Below are positions 43,317 to 54,505 of a DNA stretch of 64,000 bases, piece by piece. The notes beneath the pieces are model-generated. The model was not told the origin of the DNA. It searched no databases and worked only from the letters and a program-made list of their open reading frames with translations. This DNA is from Stomoxys calcitrans (taxonomy: Eukaryota > Arthropoda > Insecta > Diptera > Muscidae), in contig NC_081554.1 in assembly GCF_963082655.1 (NCBI RefSeq), forward strand, positions 50,904,750 through 50,968,749, given 5' to 3'. The position numbers and the translations under genes were made by a program. Within the stretch, counting starts at the first letter, position 1; each line of letters opens with the position of its first letter.

Positions 43317-45597
43317 AACTGCAAGAAAGATGCACTGAAAGAAAAACTATTTAAATTTTTCACAGCGTGCCTAGGACTTCCATATACACCGAAAGCCTGG
43401 CAGGAGACAAGGGCGGTGTTTATACCCGAGCCCGGCAAGGCAAGTTATGAGACACCGAAGGCCTACAGACCCATAGGCCTTAGGTCCTTTCTACTCAAAA
43501 CCATGGAACGTATTGTGGACACCATGATAAAGAGTAGGACTTCCAGCGAACTGCTCAAATACAAACAGCATGCCTATGTCAAGGGAAGGTCGATGGAGAC
43601 TGCCCTGCACGAAGTTGTGTATAAAATAGAAGAATTCCTCGATGCCAAGCGGTATGCATTGACATCGAGGGGGCTTTTAACAACGTGCGGACCGACACAC
43701 TGATCCAATCCTTAGACCAGTGCCGGGTGGACCCGATCCTTAGAGACTGGATAACCCATATGCTAAGGAACAGGTGGGTAAATTGTATGTCCCATGGCAT
43801 AAATATAAGGGAGAAAGCGGCACAAGGCACGCCACAGGGGGCATTTTATGGCCACTCCTATGCGTGACCACCATAAATGACCTATTAAGGATGCTGACTG
43901 AGGAGGGATTTGAACCCGTCTGATGGGTAAGAATCCGAACGAGCTATGCAGAAGGGCCGTAAGGGTCTTGCATATGGCACATGACTGGCCTAGACCCAGG
44001 GGGCTCAATGTTAACCCAGAGAAGACTGAAATATGCCTGATCACGAGTAAGACGAAGATGGGTCAATTTAACGCACCAGGTTTCCTATGACGATTCCGAT
44101 ATCTGAGGAGGTCAAATACTTAGGTGTGATCTTGGACAGGAAACTGAGAAGGCTCACAGATGTTGGGCACTATGTAGACTGGCCGTGGGCTCGAAATGGG
44201 GCCTGAATCCGAGGATAGTCCACTGGCTCTACGGGATCGTGATTAGACCTATACTTACTTACGCCTGAGTAGTTTGGTGGAATGCTATGGAGAAAAAGTA
44301 CAACATGAGGACCATACAACAGGTTCAGAGAACATGTTGTCTTGGCATAGGCGGAGCGATGAGGACAACGCCCACTATTAGGACCACTGGAGACTATTCT
44401 AGATATCCGACTCATTGACATATAGATTAAGTGTGAGGCAGCCACTGCGGTTATGAGACTTAAAGCGATGGGAAAATGGATTGAGGATGAGAGCAGCTTA
44501 TACCATCGCGGTATAATCGAGGCGACGATTGGAAACCTGGAAATAAGGGAAGAGGTTTCCGATCGCATACCTGAAATGAAACTTGAGGTCGAGTGCGAGG
44601 CACTGCTGCCATCGGCACAGTCTTGGATTGACAAAACCCTAGTATTGCCATCTGGAAGATCATGTTACAAGGATGGATCCAAGCTTAGATTACAGAGTGG
44701 GCCTTGGGGTTTACATTGAGAACCCAGGGACTGAGATCTGTTTTAGACTGCCTGGCCATAATACGATCCTGCAGGCGGAGATCGTGGTTATCACGGAATG
44801 CGTGAAGTGGTGTGGTGCCAACGCGAGGTCGCCGAATGTGAACATCTTTACCGACAGTAAACTGGCCATAAGTGCAATAACAACCAGGACGGTAAAGTCA
44901 CGAACAGTCTTGCAGTGTAAGAAGGAGATTTACGCCTTCTCTGAGGGTGACAAAATCCGTATCTTTTGGGTACCGGGCCATAACGGAGTAAGGGGAAATG
45001 AAAGAGCAGACGATTTGGCGGTGAAGGCCAGAGGACTGCCGTCAATAAATTTGGTTCACTCAAAGCATTTCGGGTCGAAGTAGTCCGAGTTAAGGGAGTA
45101 GGCGATGAATGCAGTTGCATTCGTAGTGGAACAGCGAAACGGTCGGTAGAACGGCGAAAATCCTATGGGGGGATCAGAATCGTGAGAAGACGAGGCTATT
45201 ACTGAAAGGAAGCAAGAAGGAGGTCAGTATAGCCAATGGTATCATAACGGGACACATAGGACAACGAGCTCACTTATGTAAAATCGGTGCAGCAAGTGAT
45301 GGCATGGAGGGCATGCGGTGAAGATGATGAGAAGTTGGAGCATTTCCTATGTCATTGCCGGGATTTCGCGTCTAACAAATACCGGCACTTAAGTGGGACA
45401 CAATACCAGACTTGAACCAACTTAGGGGAGTGGTATTGAAAACAATTAAGGATTTTGTAAGTAGCACAGAATTCCTAACTTATCATTTTCTTTTTAGAGG
45501 TTATTTTATAGTTTTTAGAGCGGACAACAAGCCGATTACTGGCTTGGGTGTATGCCCATAGCGGCATGGGGCGGGTTAATATCTGCACCCTCTTTTC
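43317..45597 (+). mobile_element. Non-LTR retrotransposon with RNase H, 5' truncated, flanked by 21-bp target duplication
   Basis: RT pieces: RAVFIPEPGKASYETPKAYR, 'PIGLRSFLLKTMERIVDT', 'YKQHAYVKGRSMETALHEVV' and 'WINCMSHG.. KAAQGTPQG'. RNase H (44673-45083): YIENPGTEICFRLPGHNTIL, 'NIFTDSKLAISAI' and 'IRIFWVPGHNGVRGNERADDLAVKA', retaining the Asp of FTDS and the WVPGH..NERAD motif. The C-terminus has a Cys/His cluster ('ACGEDDEKLEHFLCHC') near 45310-45360. Direct repeats of 21 bp with one mismatch (AACATCAAAC-A/G-CACGAAAGTC) flank it at 43296-43316 and 45598-45618. Frameshifts, stops and a missing catalytic block make it inactive. Confidence 0.9.
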
Positions 45598-45734
45598 AAC
45601 ATCAAACGCACGAAAGTCTTGAAGAATCTTAAACCTTTATTGAAAATGGGCGATTTTGCCTTTATAATCAAATTCTAGCCCATTTGGAAACAATGGTCAA
45701 ACTGGACATGCAGATTTTACTGGCCTATTTCTAC

Positions 45735-45975
45735 AGGAGGCCACCGTAGCGCAGGAGGCCACCTAATGCTGGCGACATTTGGGAGGTACTGTACCATTTG
45801 GTATGGCGGCCATATAAAAACTTCTCTACAAAGCGGTGTGGCACTGCGGCTCGTCGTTCGGATTCGGCTATAAAAAGGAGGCCCCTTATCATTGACCTTA
45901 AAAATACTTAAATCGGACAGCCCTTTATATAGGGTTGCCCAAAAAGTAAATTCTTAAATCGGACAGCCCTTTATA
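45735..45975 (+). mobile_element. tRNA-derived SINE, head-deleted, interrupted by a MITE
   Basis: It begins GGAGGCCACCGTAGCGCAGG and jumps directly to CCTAATGCTGGCGACATTTG, so most of the tRNA-like head, including the B box, is gone. The body has CGGCTATAAAAAGGAGGCCC. 46 bp at the SINE/MITE boundary are duplicated (CTTAAATCGGACAGCCCTTT at 45907 and 45953). The SINE resumes after the MITE at 46213. Confidence 0.87.
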
Positions 45976-46210
45976 TTGGGTTGCCCAAAAAGTAATTGCG
46001 GATTTTTCATATAGTCGGCGTTGACAAATTTTTTCACAGCTTGTGACTGTAATTGCATTCTTTCTTCTGTCAGTTATCAGCTGTTACTTTTAGCTTGCTT
46101 TAGAAAAAAAGTGTAAAAAAAGTATATTTGATTAAAGTTCATTCTAAGTTTTATTAAAAATGCATTTACTTTCTTTTAAAAAATCCGCAATTACTTTTTG
46201 GGCAACCCAA
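45976..46210. mobile_element. Mariner-derived MITE, inserted in the SINE
   Basis: A 235-bp copy in the opposite orientation to that at 39370 (TTTTTCATATAGTCGGCG after the left terminus). TA at 45974-45975 and 46211-46212 flanks it. Confidence 0.94.
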
Positions 46211-46212
46211 TA

Positions 46213-46275
46213 GATATGTGAGAAGTTTTCCCCCTGTTCCTTAATGGAATGTTCATGGACAAATTTGCATTTCTC
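46213..46275 (+). mobile_element. SINE 3' part after the MITE
   Basis: GATATGTGAGAAGTTTTCCC to GTTCATGGACAAATTTGCAT continues the SINE body interrupted at 45975. Confidence 0.85.
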
Positions 46276-46650
46276 CAGGGCTGGTAAATGAGTCTAATGG
46301 GCACATATAAACCAAAGTTCAAATTTGACTTCTTTTCCTTGTGGAGGGCACAACCTATGAGTTTGAATTTTTCATCTGATGTTCTATTATGACATCCATC
46401 TACCTGAGGTCGATACATTTTATAATAATTTTCAGTGTATTCTTCTTTTAATTTTCCTCACATTTCCACCTACTTTCCATTACCTTGCATTTTCTCTCAT
46501 TATGTAAAAATTGTTTGGTTGTGAAGTTTTTCTTTTTTCCTTGGTCTAGAATGAACAGAGACGTACATATATTTTAATTATATCTCTGGTCTTCATGTGT
46601 AACTTTCAATCTAATTTAGTAACCGTTTCTTGTTTGTTTCATATTTATAG
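46276..46650. other. Intron 3' end before Trim9 exon
   Basis: Unique sequence ending in the acceptor GTTTCATATTTATAG. No other feature is seen. Confidence 0.6.
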
Positions 46651-46782
46651 GAATCCTGCATCGAATTTGAAAGACTGGTTACGGCCCAATGTGAAGCCCT
46701 CATTCAAGCCATACATGATCGTCGTGAATATCTTCTAGAGGCCATACGCATGGATAAAGAAACAAAAATAAGAATACTTAAG
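46651..46782 (+). CDS. Trim9: Trim9 exon (coiled coil)
   Basis: This 132-nt exon (44 codons, phase 0/0) encodes ESCIEFERLVTAQCEALIQA followed by a segment ending in TKIRILK. The acceptor is TTTATAG and the donor is AAG/GTAAGT. The charged, heptad-like stretch with DRREYLLEAI belongs to the B-box C-terminal coiled coil of TRIM9/TRIM67-class ligases. It is separated from the previous exon by a 6.5-kb intron (40124-46650) containing a LINE, a second LINE, a SINE and two MITEs, and from the next exon by an intron of only 81 bp. The contrast in intron size shows the insertions have accumulated in some introns only. Class I TRIM proteins with a COS box bind microtubules through the segment encoded further downstream. 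Confidence 0.95.
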
Positions 46783-46863
46783 GTAAGTTTCAAACAATTG
46801 CGACGTTAGTGAGAATGTCGCATAAGGTTGAGCAATTGGTTCTCTTGAATTGTCTTTTGACAG

Positions 46864-46965
46864 GATCAACAATCAAATTGTACGGGAAAGCTGCAACAAA
46901 CCACAGGACTTATACAATTTTGCATCGAAGCCCTTAAAGAGACTGATAGCGCTGCATTTTTACAG
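46864..46965 (+). CDS. Trim9: Trim9 exon (end of coiled coil)
   Basis: This 102-nt exon (34 codons, phase 0/0) begins DQQSNCTGKLQQTTGLIQFC and ends SAAFLQ. It follows a short 81-bp intron ending in GACAG and is followed by the donor CAG/GTAAGT. The pattern 'GLIQFCIEALKETD..AFLQ' is the conserved junction between the coiled coil and the COS box of TRIM9. The frame continues directly into VGSMLINRV of the next exon, across an intron of 1.67 kb that has been invaded by two family X repeat copies. No stop or frameshift is present, so selection on the protein appears intact. Confidence 0.95.
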
Positions 46966-47187
46966 GTAAGTTGCGGTATATTTAAGATACAGTTTTTGTC
47001 ACATATAACGTTAGAGTGGTGGTAACAAAAGCATTCCGATTAAGTTGAGCTTAGCTAGGTTTCAGCAATAGTCAGTAAGTCAGACTGACCAAATGTATCA
47101 TACCGTTTGAAAAAGTTCTTAAAGCTCCTAGCAAGCAATTATCAACCTCCTTTGTTAGTCGCTTAACTCGGAGCCCTTAGGCGAATA

Positions 47188-47636
47188 ACAAGTAAAAACG
47201 CAACAAAAATTGCGGCTTGTAAGGATTCAAGAAGTCAAATCGGGAGTTCGGTTTATATGGGAACTATATCAGGTTATAGACCGATTTAGACCATACATGG
47301 CACAGTTATAAGAAGTCATAACAGGACATTACATGCAAATTTTCGACCAAATCGGACCAAATTTGTTGCTTCAAGGGGCTCAAGAAGTCAAATCGGGAGA
47401 TCGGTTTATATGCATCAATAATAAATATATTCCTAAACTTTCAAGCGGCTAGCTTTACGCGTTTGATCGCTATTCGACAGACGGACGGACAGACATGGCT
47501 AAATCGAATCAGAATGTCGCAACTATCGAGTATATATACATATATATACTTTATGGGGTCTCAGATCAATATTTCGAGATCCTACAAACGGAATGACTTG
47601 ATTAGTATACCCCCATCTTATGGTGGTGGGTGTAAT
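47188..47636 (+). repeat. Family X repeat, short, P-end reduced
   Basis: It opens with ACAAGTAAAAACG but lacks the hairpin, holds about two units, and ends with GACAGACGGACGGACAGACA and CTTATGGTGGTGGGTGTAA. Confidence 0.82.
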
Positions 47637-47885
47637 GACCGATATGGAACATTTTCGGACGAAACTTTCAAGCGGCTAGCTTTACGCGTTCGATCGCTAT
47701 TCGACAGACGGACGGACAGACATGGCTAAATCGAATCAGAATGTCGCAACGATCGAGTATATATACATATATATACTTTATGGGGTCTCAGATCAATATT
47801 TCGAGATCCTACAAACGGAATGACTTGATTAGTACACCCCCATCTTATGGTGGGTGTAATGACCGATATGGAACATTTTCGGACG
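47637..47885 (+). repeat. Duplicated Q-tail of the preceding repeat
   Basis: The tail from TTTCAAGCGGCTAGCTTTAC to CTTATGGTGGGTGTAATGAC is repeated with a period of about 235 bp and only a few differences, including an unchanged TATATACATATATATACTTT stretch. Confidence 0.88.
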
Positions 47886-48178
47886 AAAAATGTTGTAATG
47901 ATTAGACCAAAGTTGTGGCTACTGGAGCTATAAAGGCCATATCGGATAAAACATATGTATATAACAGAGTTGCATTTAAAACTGGATAAGCGCACAATTT
48001 GAAACATGGAGTCAACAATCTCATACAACATTTGTTACCCACCACTTGGGATGAGGGCATTCAAATTCAAATATCAATATCAAATATCAAATTCAAATAT
48101 AGTCCAATGTGGCCCATTCAAGAACTTAACCTGCATATATAGAAGATATACGAGTAACTTCAACTAACTATCTCAATT
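47886..48178. repeat. Degenerate repeat-derived sequence
   Basis: It contains weak resemblances to Y-end sequences (CCCATTCAAGAACTTAACCT, also seen in the 19.1-kb and 21.35-kb regions) and a short direct repeat AAATATCAATATCAAATATC. Confidence 0.45.
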
Positions 48179-48565
48179 TTTATACCCACCACCATAGGAT
48201 GGGGGTATACTAATCTAGTCATTTCGTTTGTAACACCTCGAAATATTGATCTGAAATTTTGCACATAGTGTTCTGTTGTGACTTTCAACAACTGTGCCAA
48301 GTATGGTTCAAATCGTTCTATAACCTGATATTGCTCCCATATAAAACAATCTCCCGATTTGACTTCTTGAGCCCCTGCAAGCCGCAATTCTCGTCTGATT
48401 TGGCTGAATTTTTGGATATAATCTTCTGCTATGACTCACCACACAACGTTCCCAGTACGGTGCAAATGGGTCCATAACCTGCTATAGCTCCCATATAAAC
48501 CGATCTCCCGATTTACCTTCTTGAGCCCCCTTTTTTGGCCGCTATTCTTGTTCGATTTGCTATAT
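48179..48565 (-). repeat. Family X repeat, Q-end and two units
   Basis: It begins TATACCCACCACCATAGGAT and CGTTTGTAACACCTCGAAAT, then units with CTCCCATATAAACCGATCTC and CTTCTTGAGCCCC. The P-end is absent. It lies about 65 bp before the COS-box exon. Confidence 0.83.
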
Positions 48566-48630
48566 AAGGATAGAATGATGCTATCTAAATTTGTTATTTA
48601 AACATTGGTTTTTTATTACCTTATTTGCAG

Positions 48631-48790
48631 GTCGGTTCAATGCTAATAAATCGAGTAACCAACACAGATATGACTTGGCACCAAGAGGTTACAAATGCTG
48701 CTCCCCGTGTATCGCCCATTGTGGATTTGACCCTAGATGATGCATCTGTTTTAAGATCAATTGATAATTTGAATTTCATTCAAATGAAAC
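48631..48790 (+). CDS. Trim9: Trim9 exon (COS box)
   Basis: This 160-nt exon encodes 53 residues plus one extra base (enters phase 0, leaves phase 1). It starts VGSMLINRVTNTDMTWHQEV and ends IDNLNFIQMK. The acceptor is TTATTTGCAG and the donor is AAAC/GTAAGT. The closing motif 'L..AIDNLDFIQMK' is the COS box typical of TRIM9 and related class I TRIM proteins, which associates with microtubules. The single base left over can join either the candidate exon at 54506 or the fibronectin exon at 61829, because both begin with the two bases CT. The exon is therefore the branch point for a possible alternative splice. In vertebrate TRIM9 the FIQMK motif is followed closely by the fibronectin domain, which fits the direct join. 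Confidence 0.95.
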
Positions 48791-50269
48791 GTAAGTAATA
48801 AGAGGATGTATCTAGCAATCAATATCTCAAAATTAATCTCTATTTCCGAAAATAATAATCATTAACAAGACAATGCAACAATTATAAGTAGTTGAACTAC
48901 GAGATATTTTCTGTAGAAGTCTGAAGGGTTTTTCCTTTTCAAGAAAACTCTAAAAGGCGATTAATTTTTCTCTGTATGTAATATAATGAACCCCCTCAGA
49001 AATGTATAACAGTTTTTGATTCTGTGCTATGAAAATAGTACTTATTATTAACTTTCAATCTCAATATTTTGGTGAAAAATGTATACATTGTTCTGTCGCA
49101 TGGGTCTATATCAGATATAAACGACAAACACGGTTCATCTCATTGCTACTAGGAAAAAATTCGGAATTGAACATTTGATTGAATATAAAATACCATACCT
49201 AACCTTCTGAATGTAAAACTTCAACGGCCGTATATACAAAACCCATAATGAAGTAAATATGGATTAATTTGAGAGTTGTATAAAGAAAATCTGTCACCTA
49301 AACCTATCTTAAAGCTGCATTTAGTTTTGTGAATACCGTTCTAAAAGTTTCAATTGATTACCTGGAAAGCGTTAAACATAATTCCAATTCAATTTTTTTA
49401 CTATCTTCATTTTTAAATTTGCTGGATCATTACGTTCTGCATCTCTATAATTGTTGCATTATTCTTGTTTATTTTACATGACTAAAAGACTTCATAAATC
49501 AACCTTATATCTAGGGCAACGCACCCTCGCACTTTTTCCGAAATTGTCTAACCAAATTGAAATTGATATCGCCTTTACCTCCTCCACCACTTAGAACATG
49601 GTGAAGGGCTTTGATAAAATGTTTTAAAACAAATATTTATGGCTTTTCTACATGAAGCTAGGATTCAAATTTATGACTTTTCATTACCATCCAATCATAT
49701 GCTGCAATTAGTCATCACTACAGCCACAGCGACTAATGCTATAGCCAACAACATCAACGTGGAGTAATTTTCACATGGTATGGCATGGCACAAAAATTCA
49801 ACATTACTGTAATAATTTGTGGTTATTTTTCACAAAAAGCATCTTTCCCTTTCTCACACTGTAAAAGCCACTTAACCAAAGTCCCAACATAGCAGTCATC
49901 TGACATTCACAGCTGCGACATAACAAATCACATGTCAACATTATTCAAAAAAAAAAAAAAACAAAAACAATGCGGCAACATAGTCATCATGTTGAACATT
50001 ACCACAGCTCAACACTTTTGTTTTGTTGAATCAAATTTTAAAGTGGAAATGCGATACATTTTTAAAGTATTACAAGTAATTGAGCAAAAGTGTTTCTAAT
50101 TTTGTCATTCAGTTAGATAAGTATCATCACTTATAGAAGGACAATTCATTAAATTTAAAAAAAAAAATCTGAATTTATAAACAAACTATGATCAAGGGTT
50201 TTATACATGAGCTTAGAAGGAAATTTTTTAGTTTTCCTAAAAGGGATATATCGAGCAATATAATCAAGA
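48791..50269. other. Trim9 intron sequence, no gene seen
   Basis: Unique AT-rich sequence without recognised exons or transposons. Confidence 0.55.
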
Positions 50270-50899
50270 GATCAAGATCATGAAGGATCCTACATTCAGA
50301 CGCCCCGGATGTAAAGGTAAAATTTCCGGCATAATGCTTTTGTCTGAGAGAAACGCAGATAGGATCGCCAATTGTCAGGTATTGGAGACATACACTGCAA
50401 GTGATCATCAGTATAATCTCATAGCAGCCAGTTGTACGTACCGGATTGAGCTGATGCAGTCCTTCAAAGGCAAGGGCTGCCACCTCCGTGAACAGCATAA
50501 CAACAACAACAACCAGTACATGACTTCTCTTTATGGCCCAGAGATGTTGTGCCAATAAAAAGGACGAAGGCAAGCACACGCAAATTGAATATGAACAGGC
50601 TAGTTCCATCCCTGCTCCTAACCGAAATCGACCGACATAAGCAGGAATCCAAATCCAGCAGAAACGCTTCAATAACAGCGAATCATGTCAATAATTTCGA
50701 AGAGATGTGATAAGGTAATGCCTAGGATTAAGGGACCGAAGGGACAAAGAGAGCCGCAGTACACGGGTGGAATAACACAATCGATGAGCACAGATCTGAT
50801 TGCTTCCGAAAACAGCGCTAAACCCATTGTCGAAACCGAAGCATAGCATATCCAATATAAGGAGGCAAAAAAGGCCCTCGTGAGCGCCATTACCAAAAG

Positions 50900-50932
<33 letters not shown>

Positions 50933-51400
50933 TGGGAAAATCTAAGATAAAACCTCCATCGAGAACCCAGAGGACTTGTTTACAAAGTCGTAAAGAGCTT
51001 GAAATGAAAGGTCCAAATATGGAATTGGATGATAAAACAATGCGGAATATTGTAACCACCTTATTCCTTAAAACAATCCAAGATCAACATTGGAGTGGGC
51101 ACACACACTCTACCCCATTCGCACTTAAAGAACTCCAACTCGTTGCACGTAACCTTCAAAGCGAAAAGGCGCCCGGCCCCGACGTAGTTCCAGAAGAAGT
51201 TATGAAGATAATCGCCGAGAAACGACCAGAAATGCTTCTGGGCATTTATAACAGATGTCTTTCGGAAGAAATATTCCCAGAAGCATGGAATGCTGGTTTT
51301 GTTCAGTAAGGGGAAACGTGATCCAGAATCGCTATCATCTGACAGGCCACTGTGTAAGCTGCATACAGCGGGCAAGCTGTTGGAGTGTTTAATAAAATCT
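50270..51400 (+). pseudogene. R1-like non-LTR fragment: endonuclease end and RT start
   Basis: 50280-50420 reads DPTFRRPGCKGKISGIMLLS, 'ERNADRIANCQVLETYTASDHQYN'. This is the end of an AP-type endonuclease with the SDHQ/H signature. 51050-51330 reads PFALKELQLVARNLQSEKAP, 'GPDVVPEEVMKII' and 'IYNRCLSEEIFPEAWN', the RT entry motif. 51330-51400 reads 'SDRPLCKLHTAGKLLECLIKSRL'. A (GA)n tract lies at about 50904-50931. The element is then interrupted by a 16-bp minisatellite and resumes at about 52395. Confidence 0.82.
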
Positions 51401-52395
51401 AGACTCGTGGTTATTATGAGTCGTGGTTATTTTGAGCCGTGGTTATTCTGAGCCGTTGTTATTATGAGTCGCGGTTATTATGAGTCGTGGCTATAATTAC
51501 TTGTGGTTATAATGAGTCGTGGTTACTATAAATCGTGGTCATTATGAGTTGTGGTTATTATGAATCGTGGTTATTATGAGTCGTGGTTATTATAGGTCGT
51601 GGTTATTATGGGTCGTGATTATAATGAGTCTTGGTTTTTATGAGTCGTGATTATAATAAGTTATGATTATAATAAGTCGTGGTTATAATGAGTCGTGGTT
51701 ATTATAATTCGAAGTTAATATGAGTCGTGGATATTTGGAGTCGCGGTTATTATGAGTCGTGGTTATTATGAGTCGTGGTTATTATGATTCGAAGTTAATA
51801 TGAGTCGTGGTTATTTGGAGTCGCGGTTATTATGAGTCATGGTTATTATGGGTCGTGGTTATTATGAGTCGTGGTTATTATGAGTCGTGATTATTATGAG
51901 TCGTGCTTATTATGAGTCGTGCTTATTATGAGTCGTGGTTATTATTATGAGTCGTGCTTATTATGTTGTGGTTATGAGTCGTGGTTATTATGAGTGTAGG
52001 TATTAAGAGTCGTGATTATTATGAGTCGTAGTTATTATGCGTCGTGGTCATTATGAGTCATGGTTATTATAAATCGTGGTTATTATCAGTCGTGATTATT
52101 ATGATTCGTGGTCATTATGAGTCATAGTTATTATGAATCGTGGTAATTATGAGTCATGGTTATTATGAATAGTGGTTATTATGGGCCGTGGTTATTCTGA
52201 GCCGTGGTTAAAATGAGTCGTGGTTATTATGAGTCGTGGTTATTATGAGTCGTGATTATTATGAGTCGTGGTTATTATGAGTCGTGGTTGTTATGAGTCT
52301 TGATTATTATGAGTCGTGGTTATTATGAGTCGTGTTTATTATGAGTCGTGGTTATTATTATGAGTCGTGCTTATTATGTTGTGGTTATTTTGAGT
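51401..52395. repeat. 16-bp minisatellite inside an RT fragment
   Basis: About sixty copies of a 16-bp unit close to GAGTCGTGGTTATTAT occupy about 1 kb, with many single-base variants and occasional 19-bp units (TTATTATTATGAGTC). A block near 51700-51830 (GATTCGAAGTTAATATGAGT) repeats once. Confidence 0.95.
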
Positions 52396-52550
52396 CGTGG
52401 TCGTGGAACGTATTGTGGGCTATGAAGATGGACTTAAAAGTGCCGGAGTATCTGATAAGGATCATGAGAAGCTATCTGAAAGACGGGGTGCTCTTCTACA
52501 CATCCACCGAGGGTATGAAGTTTCGTCAATTTTTCCAATAGCCTCCGACT
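52396..52550 (+). pseudogene. Continuation of R1-like RT after the minisatellite
   Basis: The translation GNVLWAMKMDLKVPEYLIRI, 'MRSYLKDGVLFYTSTEG' corresponds to the RT segment after motif A ('NAFNSARW.. YL..I.RSYL..R.L'). The region that should hold motifs 2 and part of A is missing, replaced by the array. Confidence 0.75.
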
Positions 52551-53520
52551 AATGCACACGGGTGAAGACCTCTTCTGGCGCCACGTTGTCCATTGGAGAA
52601 TTTCCCGGGAAATGTGTATCAACGAGTAGTTCTAGTGATTCCTCACTAGACATTGTCCCTACATTCTCCGACTACTGAATATACCCCACCGTAATAGGTC
52701 TCGAGGACAGAATCCTCCTTAGCCTAGAGGCCTCAGATGTATCCTCCACGGAGCTGCGGAGTTTGACCCAGGATTTGTGCTGAGCCTCGCTCTTATATTT
52801 TCTTAGATTCCTAGATTCTTAGATTCTTAGTTTTCACTTCCTTTTCTGGTCTAGAAGCGATAAACCTGCAGAATTTGTGCTGAAATTTATCCCAGTTCGC
52901 CTTTTTCAGTTTAGCTGAGGGACCACTTTGCCGTATTTTCTCCAAGGCTAGGACTAATATAACGCTGATCAGAGAAGCTGTGGTCATCCAACACTTCCCA
53001 GTCGCATATTCTTGCGCTTATATCTTCCGATGCAAAAGTAATGTCTAGTACCGTCTGCCTGATCCTGGTAATAAAGATCGGTTTATCACCGTTACTACAA
53101 ATCGCCAGATTACAACTTATATTCGATAAGCAGCTCACCCCTTTCGTTGACATCCGAACTTCCCCATATCTGGTGATGCATCACTTCCTAAAATGAGGCT
53201 CTTCTTCCCTATAGAAGCGTCTTCAACCACCACCTTAAGGTTTGAAGGCGGCATCTCTGAATCGTGTGCCATATGGAGGGAAGCCAGCCAGTAATGAGAT
53301 TTGTTTATTTTAAGACTGGCTACTAGTAAATCTTCAGAGCTTAGCGACGTAGGTAGTAAAACATTTAGACTATTCTATGCATCTACTACCCTTACCCTTG
53401 AGTAGTTTAAATTACGGAATTCTTGGTCCACGAGCCATTCTTCCACACACCCATGGTTCCTGGATAAAGAACCACATCAAATCCCCCTGCCATCAAAAGG
53501 ACCTTTAGTGCCGACCAAGC
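52551..53520 (-). pseudogene. Jockey-like LINE fragment: endonuclease to RT linker
   Basis: The minus-strand frame 53153-52911 reads LSNISCNLAICSNGDKPIFI, 'TRIRQTVLDITFASEDISARICDWEVLDDHSFSDQRYI'. This is the C-terminal half of an AP-type endonuclease, with the S-D-H/Q-R-Y signature. The 52560-52800 segment (CTCTTCTGGCGCCACGTTGT) matches the RT linker at 29010-29230. It is the same family as 28235-29230. Confidence 0.82.
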
Positions 53521-54505
53521 GGCCTTACAATGGTGAAGATCAAACTTATTAACCACCAGAATTTTACTAGAAAGAAGATATCGTTCCTATGAGTTTGAAG
53601 AAAAAGTATTATGAGTTCTTTACTTCTAACTCATAGAAACAGTCTCTGCTTGCACTTGGTTAATAAGTTTGATTTAGAATGTTACCAGAGAAAATATTTT
53701 TCTTTTATGGTTATGAAGAATCTCATAGAGATTGTTCTATTAGTTTTAAGAAATTGTGTTTGGAGTTGTTTTCTTCAAACCCAAAGAATCTCTTTATCAT
53801 TTTGCTCGATAAACCTCCCTAAGGAAAACCAATGAAACAAATGAATGTAAAGGAAAATGTTGAAATAGTTGGTAAAGTAGAAATATTTTCAAATGACCGG
53901 CTGTAATTGTGAACAAAGTAACAGATTTTGCGTTACATTTCATAATATGTAAAGTAATCAAGCGAATTGACTTTGGTGATGTATTAACCTTTGTAATGAA
54001 CAATCTAGTTGAGAAAACAGCAATCAAGAACAACAAGTATATCATTCTCTTTTAAAGCTTGCAATTCTAATAACTTAAATATATAATACACCGATATTCG
54101 CAAAACTTAATGCAGATTTGAAATAGGTTCATTTGATACATTTCTTTTATAGAGCTGCCCAATATGCCTATTTGAAGCCTTTATTCATTTTTCCGAATAA
54201 TGCCAATAATCAATAACATTTTGAAACCTTTGATATCAATATCATATATCAGCCTTTGATCGTATATTAACCTTAACTATAACTCAAATGTTCTTTTCTC
54301 AAATCTCATTCCATTTCCTTAATCATGCTGCTTCCAAAACAATGCGATGCTGCCTTATACTCATATATAACCAAAAAACAAAAATACTGCCATTTAAATC
54401 CTGTATATCTATCATTAATTTATTCAAAACTAATGCTACAATCGTTAAATACTCGATCGATGCTTGTCTCTAAACTGTATTGTGTACTGTAATTATCATC
54501 ATTAG
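53521..54505. other. Trim9 intron sequence before the candidate cassette exon
   Basis: Unique AT-rich sequence with an internal similarity GAGTTTGAAGAAAAAGTATT / TATGAAGAATCTCATAGAG. No transposon is recognised. Confidence 0.55.

Noticed and set aside
50175..50672. Minus-strand 165-codon hydrophobic frame as a membrane protein
   Set aside because: It is antisense to LINE endonuclease sequence readable on the plus strand (TFRRPGCKGK, SDHQYN); there is no splice or start support.
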